In this document: piece by piece, positions 17,677-28,287 of the stretch
Position numbering within the stretch: position 1 is the first letter of the stretch
Layout of the letters: every line of letters starts with the position of its first letter
DNA from: Aquimarina aquimarini
GTDB taxonomy: Bacteria > Bacteroidota > Bacteroidia > Flavobacteriales > Flavobacteriaceae
Direction: 5' to 3'
DNA: 64,000 nt
Assembly: GCF_900299535.1 (NCBI RefSeq)
Contig: NZ_OMKE01000011.1
Coordinates: 62,001 to 126,000, forward strand
The notes under the pieces: model-generated
Databases searched by the model: none
Told to the model about the DNA's origin: nothing
The model's input: only the letters and a program-made list of their open reading frames with translations
Translations under genes and position numbers: made by a program

Positions 17677-20600
17677 TTACTCTACTACCAATTTTCGGAT
17701 TTCAGAACCTTTTGGTGTTTCTAACAACATCAAATAAACTCCAGAAGGCAACGATATCGAATATTCTAACAAAAACTCCTGTTTGTTTTTTTCAGATCGT
17801 TCATGCACGGTAGTTCCTGATAAGAGATTAATAATTTTTACTACAATATTAGCATCTTCTGCTAGGCTTACTTTTGTTTTAAAAGTCCCATCATTGGGAT
17901 TAGGGTACACGATAAATTCTTCTATAAAATCCCCTGTATTGACTTGCAAAGCTACTGCTTCTTCTACGATAACTGTTTTTATAAAATCTTCATAACAATC
18001 TCCTTGATAAGAACGTAAGTGGATATCATATGAGGTGGCTTCAGGAAAAACCGCAATAAGCTCATCTTTACTTTCTGATACAATAGTTACCCCTTCTGGA
18101 ACTGTCCACACTACACGATCCCCTATAGGTTCACTTATATTAACTAATATAACTTCTTCATCTGTATAGGCTTGTGTAGTTAATAAAAAACGAGCATCAA
18201 TCGGTGTATCAAAAACATCTACAACAATAGTATCTATTCCTATACAACCAATTCCTGTTGTCAATGTGGCTGTATATATTCCTGGTTGAACAATTTCTAC
18301 AGTAGAATTTGTGCTACTAAATCCATTATCTGCAGACCAATAATAACTTGCATTGGGATCATCCACTTTTATATCTAGTAAGAGAGATTGTTCAAGACAT
18401 AAGGAACGATCTTCTCCCAGATCTACCTCTATGGGATCGGGATCAATTAAGGTTTCTTCATAAAAAGCAACACATCCTTGATTATCTGTTATTTGTAAAA
18501 GATATGTTCCTGCTATTATCTGGTCAATAGATGATGTGGCAGCAGTACTTCCTTCTATCCATTGATAGCTATATGGGGGTGTTCCTCCTGTAATATCTAA
18601 GGTTATCTTACCATCATTATACCCTATACAGGTTGGGTGTTTTATCATTATCGGTTTGATTTCTATTCCGTTTGGCTGCTCTATCATTAATCGCCCTTCT
18701 AATTGGCACCCTCTAGCATCTGTAATAAATACTACATATCTACCACCGATAAGGTTGGTAATAGCATCTGTTGTTTCGCCATTGCTCCAACTATAGGTAT
18801 ATGGTGGAATCCCCCCTGATACATGTACCATAGCATTTGCATCATTACCCCCTAAACAACTAGGAGAAGTATGTGTAAAACTCAATACAAGTTTATCAGG
18901 TTGTGGTAAGAATCTAGGTTCATCTAAAGCGGTTACTAATTCATATTTTCTAGACCCATCAGGAAGAGTTATTGGTGCATAAGTTCCTAATACAATATTA
19001 TTTTTATCTGTAATATTCAAAGCATAATTGGCTGTACTGAGAAAAGTAATTATAGTTCCTTTTTGTGGTACATCTACCCAACTGCCATTAGGTAATTGCT
19101 GTTTCCAATTGAAAAAATAAGGCAATAAATTCCCCTGATCATCTATAGGGTACGGGTTATTGAAATCTGGTGTCATGATATCAAAAGGTACCCCTCCTTC
19201 TGCATACGCAATTAATGCTCCATCCTGAAATTGATCTGGAACAGTATCGACATTGGTATCTACTTGATCACTATATTCATTATTATTATTACAGGAAATA
19301 GGATGATATTCTTCTATTCGAACCTTTAATTTAGGCGGTTCTACAAGATTTACCACTTCACTAATTGCCATACATCCTTCTTTATCTGTGGCACTAGTAT
19401 AGTTAGCATCCCTTACTGAAACTCGATAGGAACCCTGCCCAACACTATGCAATGTTACCAGATATCCTTGCCCTGCATTATAAATTGCAGAGGTAGTGTT
19501 TACAAGATTGTTATTTTGATCTCTCCATTCATATGTGTATCGGTTACCACTAATTAATGTACCGCCAGTCATGGTTGCTAATATTCTGCCATCCTCAAAA
19601 CCAAATGCTGTGGGATGATTAAGGATTTTGGTGGTTACTTCTAAAGTTGCGTCAGGTTGGGTAATCTCAGTTTTTCGAATTAAGGGATTCCCTAGTTTTA
19701 TAGTTCCATCAGTATCGGTAAACGGAATTTTAGCCAGACACTGATTAGCATCCCTGACTTTAACTTCATATTTTCCAGGAGGGAGATTTTTTATAGTGTG
19801 TGTAGTGTCATTACTAAAAGGCTTCCAATCGTCTGCCTTTGTTTCTCCTTCTAACTTATAGGTATATTGATACCCTTTATTTGTCCCTCCAGAGGCTTGT
19901 AGTACAATTTCACCATCTTGCCCTCCTCTACACCAAATAGGAATGGTATTTATAATATCAAAAGAAACGAAATCAGGTCTTCCTATATTTACATTTGCTG
20001 TATGACCAGAAGCATCAGTATAATACCCTTCTCCAAACAAACGTATTCGAGTATTATTTGCAGTTGGGGGATTACTTGGGGGGATATCTTCAATAAGAAT
20101 TCCATTATTAGCATCAAGTTCTTTGATATTATTTACAGTCATGACAACCTCATAGGTTGGCACTTGATTAGAATCTACACCAGATGGTCTAGAAAAATCT
20201 TCTATAAAAATATTAATTCCTTTTAAATTTGGATCTAATGGCCCATCGAAGGTTATATACACACTACCATCTGTAGAATCATAACAACTTACATCTGTAG
20301 GGTTTTTATTGATAATACGAGGAACCGATTTTAAGTATTCTAATGGTATCGGATCAGAAGGAACCCCTATACCGCACTTTGGGTTAACCCTAATATTTAT
20401 TATTTTACCAAATTCATTATCTGTTAAAAATTCATCTCCTCGAATACGTAATCGTGCGATATTATTGGTAACTCTTCCATTTACAGTAGATGGAAAAGGA
20501 AGAAAAGGCCCATCAACTTTACCTTCTCTAATTGAATATTCCCAATTATAATAACTAGGATCTATATTATCTGGCAAGGTAATGGTTAAAAACTCATCGT

Positions 20601-21099
20601 TGGCCAGATAAGCACTGTTATTGGGTTGATTAATACTGACTACTGGGAATACTCTTGCTCTATAAAAGAAATCATCTGCATGTTGAAAAGATAAATTTCC
20701 AGATGTGCTATAACATGTTCGTTTGCTTAACTGAACTCTTCTATCATTATGATATTGAGAACTTCTACATCCTCCAATTTTTTTACTTCTTTTTGAAGCT
20801 GCATCAATTTGAATATAGTCAAAAGCATTAGGACTGTTGAATTCTTCTGTAAAAGTCTTCGTCTTCTCTGGGAATTGAAATCTGGAACCACTGTACATTT
20901 CAATGTCTGTATTACCTTTTAAAATCATATAATATATTCCACCATCACCATCGCAATTAGAAAAGCCTCTCTTTTGAGTTAACGATAATTCGAGTTTATA
21001 ATTAGCCGTACCTCCCACACTAACTTGTGCTTGCACATGTAACGTAAGAAAAAGTAGTACTATACCAAGTATGTTTTTATATAATTGAATTTCTTTCAT
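17677..21099 (-). CDS. T9SS-exported protein with SprB repeats and type A sorting domain
   Basis: The 1140-residue protein begins with a signal peptide (MKEIQLYKNILGIVLLFLTLHVQAQ). Several SprB-type repeats are visible from about residue 385 to 900, with the hallmark CxGxxDGxI...GGTPPYxYxW (for example CLGGNDANAMVHVSGG, CIGYNDGKITLDITGG). The last about 80 residues are a T9SS type A sorting domain: EFIVYPNPNDGTF, a VVKIINLLSG strand and SLPSGVYLMLLET to KLVVE. SprB repeats occur in the mobile surface adhesin of gliding Bacteroidota. It starts 10 bp after the stop of the upstream fibronectin-type gene and is the one clear T9SS substrate of the operon. Confidence 0.88.
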   Translation of the reverse strand: MKEIQLYKNILGIVLLFLTLHVQAQVSVGGTANYKLELSLTQKRGFSNCDGDGGIYYMILKGNTDIEMYSGSRFQFPEKTKTFTEEFNSPNAFDYIQIDAASKRSKKIGGCRSSQYHNDRRVQLSKRTCYSTSGNLSFQHADDFFYRARVFPVVSINQPNNSAYLANDEFLTITLPDNIDPSYYNWEYSIREGKVDGPFLPFPSTVNGRVTNNIARLRIRGDEFLTDNEFGKIINIRVNPKCGIGVPSDPIPLEYLKSVPRIINKNPTDVSCYDSTDGSVYITFDGPLDPNLKGINIFIEDFSRPSGVDSNQVPTYEVVMTVNNIKELDANNGILIEDIPPSNPPTANNTRIRLFGEGYYTDASGHTANVNIGRPDFVSFDIINTIPIWCRGGQDGEIVLQASGGTNKGYQYTYKLEGETKADDWKPFSNDTTHTIKNLPPGKYEVKVRDANQCLAKIPFTDTDGTIKLGNPLIRKTEITQPDATLEVTTKILNHPTAFGFEDGRILATMTGGTLISGNRYTYEWRDQNNNLVNTTSAIYNAGQGYLVTLHSVGQGSYRVSVRDANYTSATDKEGCMAISEVVNLVEPPKLKVRIEEYHPISCNNNNEYSDQVDTNVDTVPDQFQDGALIAYAEGGVPFDIMTPDFNNPYPIDDQGNLLPYFFNWKQQLPNGSWVDVPQKGTIITFLSTANYALNITDKNNIVLGTYAPITLPDGSRKYELVTALDEPRFLPQPDKLVLSFTHTSPSCLGGNDANAMVHVSGGIPPYTYSWSNGETTDAITNLIGGRYVVFITDARGCQLEGRLMIEQPNGIEIKPIMIKHPTCIGYNDGKITLDITGGTPPYSYQWIEGSTAATSSIDQIIAGTYLLQITDNQGCVAFYEETLIDPDPIEVDLGEDRSLCLEQSLLLDIKVDDPNASYYWSADNGFSSTNSTVEIVQPGIYTATLTTGIGCIGIDTIVVDVFDTPIDARFLLTTQAYTDEEVILVNISEPIGDRVVWTVPEGVTIVSESKDELIAVFPEATSYDIHLRSYQGDCYEDFIKTVIVEEAVALQVNTGDFIEEFIVYPNPNDGTFKTKVSLAEDANIVVKIINLLSGTTVHERSEKNKQEFLLEYSISLPSGVYLMLLETPKGSEIRKLVVE

Positions 21100-21109
21100 A
21101 TTAAACCGT

Positions 21110-23185
21110 TTAGTAATAATTTACTTCTACTGTTTTTATTTTTGTCTGTCCCCCATCATTAATAATTACCTTGAGAGAGTATATATAGGTTGTACCAGGG
21201 TTTACCATAGTATCTGTAATACTGTGAATAGTATTAGGAACCTGTCTTAATAAGACTGGGGTTCCATCCTTTTTACTTTTATAAATCAATGTTTCTTGTA
21301 CTATATCTGGCATTTTTTTCCATGAGATAACAATTTCTTTTTTTGTTAGGTCAGGAATAGCGAATAGTCCTTTAATAACATCCTTACTTATACTATTTTG
21401 GCTTGTTACCGATAATGGTGTTGATGCTAATGACTGTAAATCTCCATGATCTTTGGCAAAGATGGCGTATCGATATTTTGTATTTGGTTGTATATCGGTA
21501 TCCACATAAGAGGTTACTGTATCTGTGGTAAAGAGTAGTTTCCAGCCTTTTTCAAGTTCTGCTACTTTTTGCCGATATAAAATATGTTTTGCTACATCAT
21601 CACTACTACTATTAATCCATTGTAAATAAATACTATCTTTTTGCACTGCATAGGTTTCAAAAATAGGAGCGGAAGGGGGAATAATATCAGGTTTTTCTAC
21701 TGTTAGCTTTTCAGAATATTCTGACATATTAAATCGCTTATCAACTGCAACAACTTGATAGTATACGTTCTTATTCAAAGATTTTATCTGCACTGTATCG
21801 TGAAAAACAGGAGCTGTAATTGGGGATACAGTAAGTTGCACCACTTCCTCATTAGCTCTATGCCCTCTATAAATACGATATCCTAATAGATCAGATTCTG
21901 TATTATTTTGCCAAGATAACTTAACGATGCCTAGCGTATCAATTTTTGCCTGCAATCCTGCAGGTGGCATTGGTGGGATCGTATCTATCGATTGTACAAA
22001 TTTGGGAAAAGAAGTTGATTTTTGTTTGTGTTTTCCAATAGCAGAAATCGTAAAATAATTTGATGGACCTATTGTATCATAGGTAGTTGTTCTTTTATTT
22101 ACTGCAATATTAGTTTGTACTTCTTTATAAGGCCCCTTCTCTTTTTCTGCCCAATGTAGAGAAAAGCTAGAAAGATCTTTCTCTGCAGAAGCCTCAAATT
22201 CCCACTGTAATTCTACTCCTCCTGATTTATTGAGTTTGTAATCTATAATATAAGGCACGTGCTCTAGCTTTTTGATCCCCATAGCTTCTACAGATTGAGA
22301 AGGAGGGCTCTCTTCTCCAAATGGAGATACCCCAATTACACGGTATTGGTATTTTTTATTATTTTGAGAAAGAGTATCTACGTAATACATTTGTTTTACT
22401 GGAGCATTTGGCTTATCATTTAGGTTTACCATTGGGGTATTGCTAAGCTTCTTAAAATCAACTCCATTATTTGATCGTTCTATGAAATAAGATGTAAATT
22501 TTTCTTTAAACATTTCATACTCCCATGTAAGGATAATATTTTTATCACCTGATACGGCATGCAGATCTATGGGAGTTGGTAATTTCTCTATTGTATGCGT
22601 ATTAACCACAGCAGACCCGTAGAGTATTGTGTCTATTTCTTTAGGGACTGCACTTTGAACACGATATACATATTCTGCATCTTTTTCAAAATCAATATCT
22701 TCATAACCCAAAGCTGCCATCTGGGCAGCTTCAAAATTCATATCGGCAGCAAATAATGAAAAAGAAAATCGTTGTTCTACTTCCTTCACTTTATTAATAA
22801 GCTGTGTAACTCCATCTTGCCCTCCTTCTACTTCAAAGGCTTCACCATATAAAGCTTGTGCAAGAATACCTGCATAGTCATTACTCAAAGCAATATCTTC
22901 CCATTCTGATATTGGTTTTGGAGTAATAGGAGATAATGTTAATACCTTCTTTTGTGGTTGCGAAAGTAATTCTCCGTTTTTCTTTACCATAAATCGCTCT
23001 ATAGTGTATCCATAACGATTTCCTTTGCGCCATGCAGATGGTGTAGTAACCGCCCATCGTAACAGTATTTTACCTTCTTGATATCTTGCAATTGCCTTAA
23101 TCTCTGAATGTTGCTCCTCTTGTTGTGCAATACCTACATTACCTACAAACCAAAGACTCAATAGTACTAGAAATTTCTTCATCAT
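21110..23185 (-). CDS. Exported multi-fibronectin type III protein
   Basis: The 691-residue product has a signal peptide (MMKKFLVLLSLWFVGNVGIAQ). From about residue 205 at least four fibronectin type III-like modules follow, each with xLxWxx and Y(R/V)YRVxxV patterns (NIILTWEYEMF, KYQYRVIGVSPFGE, IVKLSWQNNTESDLLGYRIYRG, DSIYLQWINSSSDDVAKHILYR, KYRYAIFAKDH). No sorting domain is present. Its ATG overlaps the stop of the upstream 1666-residue gene by four bases, so the two are probably translationally coupled. It is likely a structural partner within the surface complex. Confidence 0.82.
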   Translation of the reverse strand: MMKKFLVLLSLWFVGNVGIAQQEEQHSEIKAIARYQEGKILLRWAVTTPSAWRKGNRYGYTIERFMVKKNGELLSQPQKKVLTLSPITPKPISEWEDIALSNDYAGILAQALYGEAFEVEGGQDGVTQLINKVKEVEQRFSFSLFAADMNFEAAQMAALGYEDIDFEKDAEYVYRVQSAVPKEIDTILYGSAVVNTHTIEKLPTPIDLHAVSGDKNIILTWEYEMFKEKFTSYFIERSNNGVDFKKLSNTPMVNLNDKPNAPVKQMYYVDTLSQNNKKYQYRVIGVSPFGEESPPSQSVEAMGIKKLEHVPYIIDYKLNKSGGVELQWEFEASAEKDLSSFSLHWAEKEKGPYKEVQTNIAVNKRTTTYDTIGPSNYFTISAIGKHKQKSTSFPKFVQSIDTIPPMPPAGLQAKIDTLGIVKLSWQNNTESDLLGYRIYRGHRANEEVVQLTVSPITAPVFHDTVQIKSLNKNVYYQVVAVDKRFNMSEYSEKLTVEKPDIIPPSAPIFETYAVQKDSIYLQWINSSSDDVAKHILYRQKVAELEKGWKLLFTTDTVTSYVDTDIQPNTKYRYAIFAKDHGDLQSLASTPLSVTSQNSISKDVIKGLFAIPDLTKKEIVISWKKMPDIVQETLIYKSKKDGTPVLLRQVPNTIHSITDTMVNPGTTYIYSLKVIINDGGQTKIKTVEVNYY

Positions 23186-26100
23186 TTTATAGGGTTTTTA
23201 AAATTATAGACTGCTGATGATCCTGAAATATTACCTGGAAGAGTATATTTCATCTCAATTTGGTAATTCCCATAGCGCATATAAGGAAGCGTATGATACA
23301 AAATGTTCAATAAAGGATCTTCTTTTGATAATACACCGTTTATGTATTCATTATTAATCCTTCTGTATAAATCTCTATAATCTATATTATATATTTCCAT
23401 AAGATTATAGCGATAAGGAAAAGAGACAGCCCTCCAGTTTAGATTTACTTCATTTTTCAAATCATTGATATAACTGGTTGAAATCGGCACTGCTTTTTTA
23501 GGATAAAAACCATATTCGCTCACATCTCGAGATATGGTATACCTGCTTGAAGGGCCATATCGTTGATAAATCAAAGGGTTTATATCTGAACCAAAATATG
23601 TGTCTTTTAATGTTGCTTCTGCATTAACCAGTGGAGTATTCTCTGAAAAACTATTTCCGACAAGTTCTACCAGATCAAACCCTTCATGGTTTTCTATTCT
23701 AGAAGTTAAATAGATGACTTTAGAATCAATTTTACCCCATAAATCATGGGATTTCTTAATGGATTTTATTTTGGCTGCAAAAGTTTTATACTTACTGGTT
23801 TTAAATTCATATGCAAGTCTTTCTATTTCTCCATCAGTAAGCACATTTTCTGCTTTATTTTTTCTTACCGTCACAGTAGTATTATCCCCATAATCTGTAG
23901 TCTGTGTTTCTGTTTGATTTCGAGATCTAGTACCTGCTTTTTTCGGACTACTATTAATCGCCATAGTATAGGTAGTTTCTCTTGCAACTTTAGGGATTTT
24001 GTAAAAAACCTTATTATTGGATGTATCATAATTAAAATCCGTTTGTCGCGTTTTTCCAGAAGGGTCTATATAGTTTACAACGCTTTTCCACTCTACGGTA
24101 TCAAAAAGATAATCCTGTCCTCGTTGTAGTTGTATATATCCTGTACCATATTCTCCTGGATAATATAATTGCTGTTCTACTACTGGATATGAATATTGAA
24201 TATTATGTAATGGAATATATGCTGGTGCTGTACCTGTTGTAAAGCTACGTTCCTCTACTTCTATAGCTTTTTTACCATCTGATAGTATCGTTTGAAATAC
24301 TCCATTTATTTGCTCCTGAAAACTCACTTGTACTGTAACTTTTAAAGGAGTATTAGGAGGCAGAATATCATCAGATATAAATGTTGCTCTATCTTTTAAA
24401 TAATTCCATTCTAATTTTCCTTCAATTTTTTTCCCAGCAGTATCTGTAATATCAAATTGTTCAAGTATAATTTTATAGGTTCTATCCCCTTCATCTTCAG
24501 GAATAACTACAGGTTCGTTAACACGCATGGCAAAAGAAGCTTGTGGAGCAGTAAATACATCAATATCTTTCTCACCATCCTTAGGAGAGAGATCTGCTAT
24601 GATCCTAATACCTCCTAATGGTGTAGCATCTTCAAATTCGCACTCTTCTCCCAAGGAGACTTTAAATCGATAACTACCTTTTACCAAACCACCGAGCAAA
24701 TCAAATTCTCCTGTAGCATACCCTCTCATCCAGAAAGGATTTGGCCCTTTGGCCTGTAACAAAATTGCTGTAGATCCTTTGATAATTGGGATTCTCTTTT
24801 TTACAAAAAATAGCTTGAGATTAATTCCCATTTCCCCTTGAAGATAGGCATATGATTGCCCATTGGCATACCACCCATCAATACCTACTACATCTCCTGT
24901 ATTAGCACATTTTGCTGTACCATAATCTTTGAGCATAATATCAAAACCTGCTCCTGCCATAAATCTACCATACAATAATAAAAAATTGATTTCTCCTGTA
25001 TCTACTTTAAAATCTGCACCAAAGGCAAAACCTCGACCTTCTCCCAATGCGTTTTCATCACGCATATAGTCTAATGTCTCAGCTTGAACGCCAAGAATAC
25101 GTGCTACCTCTGGAGGAGGAGGAGGACTACCAGGGATACGGTCTCCCATCATAAAATACCCTCCTGTTTCCATATTAAATGAGCCAATACCCATTTTTAA
25201 ACCTAAACGATCTGTCGGAGTTCCCATGTGTACATACCATTCATCGGGTGATACATGCACTACTCCCCACCCTGCACGACCTTTTGAAGCTCGACCTTGA
25301 ATAACACCTCCAGGAACATTGACAAATAAATCTAACTCTGCGTGAAAAGAGGTGTTTACAAAATCATATTCCATCGCCATATATGCTTTAATAGAAGCGC
25401 CTACCTCAATAGACTCACTATCCCGATCATAATCGTCTACTGCTTTTTTCATCAAGCTTTTTTCAACTGCCTTTGCAGCGGTTTCAGCAATTTTGTTTCC
25501 TACCTCTTTTGCTAATTTATCTGTAAGTTTGCCTAATGGATTAGGAAAATTAAAGGCTTTCATTACTTGTGCTTCTCCAAAGAATCCTATTCGATTGAGT
25601 CCCATATGACGATTAAATTCAATTTCAAAACCTGCTCCTAGGCTAATAGCAGTTTCATCACCTATAGAACCATACACCATAGCTTTGACTCCAATACTTG
25701 TATCTTTATTAGGAATATATGAAAGCCCTGAAGGAGAAAACTTAGGCCCTACACCTTTTCTACGGGTCATCTTATAAAATGCTCCTCCTGCAAATCCAGA
25801 AAGCTGAATTGGTCCCGCCTGTATTTTTAATCCATGAACAGCACCATCTACATACCAATATCTAAAATCTTTTTTACCAAAAATTGCCTTACAGGTAATA
25901 GGCCCAAAACTGCTAAAAGTAGCTTTTACTTCTGCAGAAAACCCATTCCCATACTCTGGATGATTCTCCATTAATAGCAAGGAACCTTCTATCTCCATTC
26001 CTCCAAGATCAGTATTCAGATTAATCTCTTGTAGCTCTATACGATCATATTTCCATTTTTGGCGATAGCCTTCTTCTGCAAATTCCCCATAAATACCTAG

Positions 26101-28182
26101 TCGCGTGCCTCCTCCAAATGCCTTACACAAGGATACATCCAAAGTAAACTCTAAGCCTGCTTCATAATCTGTAGACTTAAAAGCTATATCAGAAATAGAT
26201 ACTGGAAAATTAGCAAGTTTTACTTTGTCTTCATATCCAAAATAATCTACACTAATAATTGGAGATTCAGTTTGTAAAACCAAATTCTCAAAACGAATCC
26301 CTCTGAACTCTACTGTTTTCTTTGAGGATTGTTCTACTTCATTGGTCTTTCCGTAAATTGAAGTACCATCTCCTGCATAATTTACATTATGAGTATTTGC
26401 TGTATCTGCATTTACATCTTCCTTCCCTTCATCTTCTAACGATTTTTTCTGACTTGCAGAAATTGCCATACGCCCATTCAAAACAGCTTTGGGTCTAAAG
26501 GAACCATCACGAACTGCTAATTCTACCGAGGAATTAGGTAATAATTCTGCTTTGGCTTTAAAAACATCAAATTCTATTGTATTTAAAGAAGATACTACCA
26601 AGGAGTATTCATCTTCTGATATAATTCCTTTATAGGATAAACCTAATTCTTTGGCTGAAGTTTTTTTGTTTCCTTCTTGACTCTTAACTCCTTTAGAGAC
26701 TGGTAACACAATCTGCCCTCCAAATTGAGCGCCGATCAGACGATTTGATGCCAATGTTATACCAATATCATCTACCGAAAAAGCCCAAGCTTTCTTTTCT
26801 GAAGTTCTCCCTGTGCTTATTGGTATAACACCTTCTGCCATAAATTCTCCTGATACTCCATAACTGTCAATCAGAAGATTTGCGGCTTTAAAACTAACTC
26901 TACTTTCTTTTGCTATTGTTTCTTTAGTTTGAAATTCTTTTGGAAGCCCTATTTCTAAAGATTTTACATATACTCCTCTCCAAGCATTTGAATTAGGCAA
27001 TAAAAGCCCATTATCATAATAATGTTGTGGAAAATCGACATTTTCTGTTCTAAGGTCACTAAAATCAAAAACTGCCTGATTAACAGAGAACATAAACATT
27101 TTTGGCTGATTGGCTAATACAAAGGGAGAGATCCCTATTTCAACAATCATATCGTTCCACCCAGATGCAACAGCCTTAAATGATCCAGTTACTCGATTCG
27201 GAATTTGAATCGTTTTATTATCAGCTCCCCTATACTTTCTAGTTGCTTCTACAGGATTTCCCGAAGGGTCTACAGGGATAATAAGTTTTCTGGAAAATTG
27301 AACTTCACCCTCGATTCCCATTTCTTTTATACCATCACAGGTAAGAGTAACAAATGTTTTATTTTGAGTATTTCCTGTTTTCATATTAAAGCCACCTTTA
27401 AGCATCAACAGCCAATTCCCTCCGTTAAAAGGTATAAACATATCACCCAACAGTACTAAATGTGTTTCTCCAACAAGTCCTCCTTGATGCGATAATTTTA
27501 CATTACTAGCCCCAAAAAAGAGCTCCAAAGGCTTTCCATTTTTATCAGATTGAGGAATTAATACCTTAACAAATGCTGTTAATTCAGTATAATCTTTATT
27601 GAAATGTGCCTTGGTAAAACCTACCTGATACTGTACCTGACTGGTAGAATCAGTGTATTTTATTCCAACGGGAAGAGTTTGTATGTTCTCACTACTAAAA
27701 GTGGTAATCCATTTGTCGTATTTATTTATTTCTTCAAAACCTTCTTTAGCTTCTTGTTTTCGATCAGTTACAGCTGCCATAGGTGGATTGTATTCTTTTT
27801 CGAGTAACTCATAACTAAATTCGGGGGCAGAAGAAATATTGAGCTTCCTTTGTATTGGAAATTTAGTATCAAGCTCTGGCAACTGAAAGAATTGATCTGT
27901 TGAAGATTCTTTTACTACTTCATTAGAATTTGCAAGTGTATCCTTCTTTTTTTCATTGGATATAACATTACCTATCATTACCATAGGAATACAAAAAAAC
28001 AGCAAGAGTAATGATCTCATTCTCATCACACAAAAAGTTTTTGTTGTAATAAGATAGTTTTGAAATGGATATAAGAATATAGTGCGCAGAAAAGCGAAAA
28101 AGGCCAATACATTGGCAAACAATTCTCTAGCACATAGGATTAGGTGACCTTGTGGTTTTGTATTCATTTTATTTTGAGGCAT
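23182..28182 (-). CDS. Very large beta-rich exported protein heading the toxin operon
   Basis: The 1666-residue product is the first gene of the operon. Two start options exist: Met1 at 28182 (MPQNKMNTK), giving a 52-residue extension with a hydrophobic stretch, or Met53 at 28026, directly before a standard signal sequence (MRMRSLLLLFFCIPMVMIG). The leader from Met1 is conserved in the duplicate at 8316-8513, which favours 28182. The mature protein consists of amphipathic strands over more than 1000 residues (SFKAANLLIDSYGVSGEFMAEG, GFSAEVKATFSSFGPITCKAIFG, YMAMEYDFVNTSFHAELDLFVN). A Pro run (PGSPPPPPEVAR) lies near 1020. I recognise no named domain; it could form a long beta structure or barrel. 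Confidence 0.7.
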   Translation of the reverse strand: MPQNKMNTKPQGHLILCARELFANVLAFFAFLRTIFLYPFQNYLITTKTFCVMRMRSLLLLFFCIPMVMIGNVISNEKKKDTLANSNEVVKESSTDQFFQLPELDTKFPIQRKLNISSAPEFSYELLEKEYNPPMAAVTDRKQEAKEGFEEINKYDKWITTFSSENIQTLPVGIKYTDSTSQVQYQVGFTKAHFNKDYTELTAFVKVLIPQSDKNGKPLELFFGASNVKLSHQGGLVGETHLVLLGDMFIPFNGGNWLLMLKGGFNMKTGNTQNKTFVTLTCDGIKEMGIEGEVQFSRKLIIPVDPSGNPVEATRKYRGADNKTIQIPNRVTGSFKAVASGWNDMIVEIGISPFVLANQPKMFMFSVNQAVFDFSDLRTENVDFPQHYYDNGLLLPNSNAWRGVYVKSLEIGLPKEFQTKETIAKESRVSFKAANLLIDSYGVSGEFMAEGVIPISTGRTSEKKAWAFSVDDIGITLASNRLIGAQFGGQIVLPVSKGVKSQEGNKKTSAKELGLSYKGIISEDEYSLVVSSLNTIEFDVFKAKAELLPNSSVELAVRDGSFRPKAVLNGRMAISASQKKSLEDEGKEDVNADTANTHNVNYAGDGTSIYGKTNEVEQSSKKTVEFRGIRFENLVLQTESPIISVDYFGYEDKVKLANFPVSISDIAFKSTDYEAGLEFTLDVSLCKAFGGGTRLGIYGEFAEEGYRQKWKYDRIELQEINLNTDLGGMEIEGSLLLMENHPEYGNGFSAEVKATFSSFGPITCKAIFGKKDFRYWYVDGAVHGLKIQAGPIQLSGFAGGAFYKMTRRKGVGPKFSPSGLSYIPNKDTSIGVKAMVYGSIGDETAISLGAGFEIEFNRHMGLNRIGFFGEAQVMKAFNFPNPLGKLTDKLAKEVGNKIAETAAKAVEKSLMKKAVDDYDRDSESIEVGASIKAYMAMEYDFVNTSFHAELDLFVNVPGGVIQGRASKGRAGWGVVHVSPDEWYVHMGTPTDRLGLKMGIGSFNMETGGYFMMGDRIPGSPPPPPEVARILGVQAETLDYMRDENALGEGRGFAFGADFKVDTGEINFLLLYGRFMAGAGFDIMLKDYGTAKCANTGDVVGIDGWYANGQSYAYLQGEMGINLKLFFVKKRIPIIKGSTAILLQAKGPNPFWMRGYATGEFDLLGGLVKGSYRFKVSLGEECEFEDATPLGGIRIIADLSPKDGEKDIDVFTAPQASFAMRVNEPVVIPEDEGDRTYKIILEQFDITDTAGKKIEGKLEWNYLKDRATFISDDILPPNTPLKVTVQVSFQEQINGVFQTILSDGKKAIEVEERSFTTGTAPAYIPLHNIQYSYPVVEQQLYYPGEYGTGYIQLQRGQDYLFDTVEWKSVVNYIDPSGKTRQTDFNYDTSNNKVFYKIPKVARETTYTMAINSSPKKAGTRSRNQTETQTTDYGDNTTVTVRKNKAENVLTDGEIERLAYEFKTSKYKTFAAKIKSIKKSHDLWGKIDSKVIYLTSRIENHEGFDLVELVGNSFSENTPLVNAEATLKDTYFGSDINPLIYQRYGPSSRYTISRDVSEYGFYPKKAVPISTSYINDLKNEVNLNWRAVSFPYRYNLMEIYNIDYRDLYRRINNEYINGVLSKEDPLLNILYHTLPYMRYGNYQIEMKYTLPGNISGSSAVYNFKNPIK

Positions 28183-28244
28183 TTTGGGGCTGTAAGGATA
28201 TAAGCAAAATAGTATTACTACTTTAATTTCATATACTTACGAGG

Positions 28245-28275
28245 CAAAAGTAAGAGACCTATTACTGTAAAACAA
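28245..28275 (-). promoter_or_regulatory. Promoter of the toxin-display operon
   Basis: On the minus strand TTG (28275-28273), 20 nt, and TACTTTTG (28252-28245) match the Bacteroidota sigma-A consensus. The predicted transcript start near 28238 would give a leader of about 56 nt before ATG 28182. A GGGGA-AAA-TCCCC inverted repeat at 28288-28300 lies just upstream. Confidence 0.65.
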
Positions 28276-28287
28276 TAGCTGTACTAG

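Noticed and set aside
12297..28182. Type VI secretion or extracellular contractile injection system
   Set aside because: No sheath, tube, baseplate, spike or AAA+ ATPase genes are present; the proteins are surface repeat proteins.
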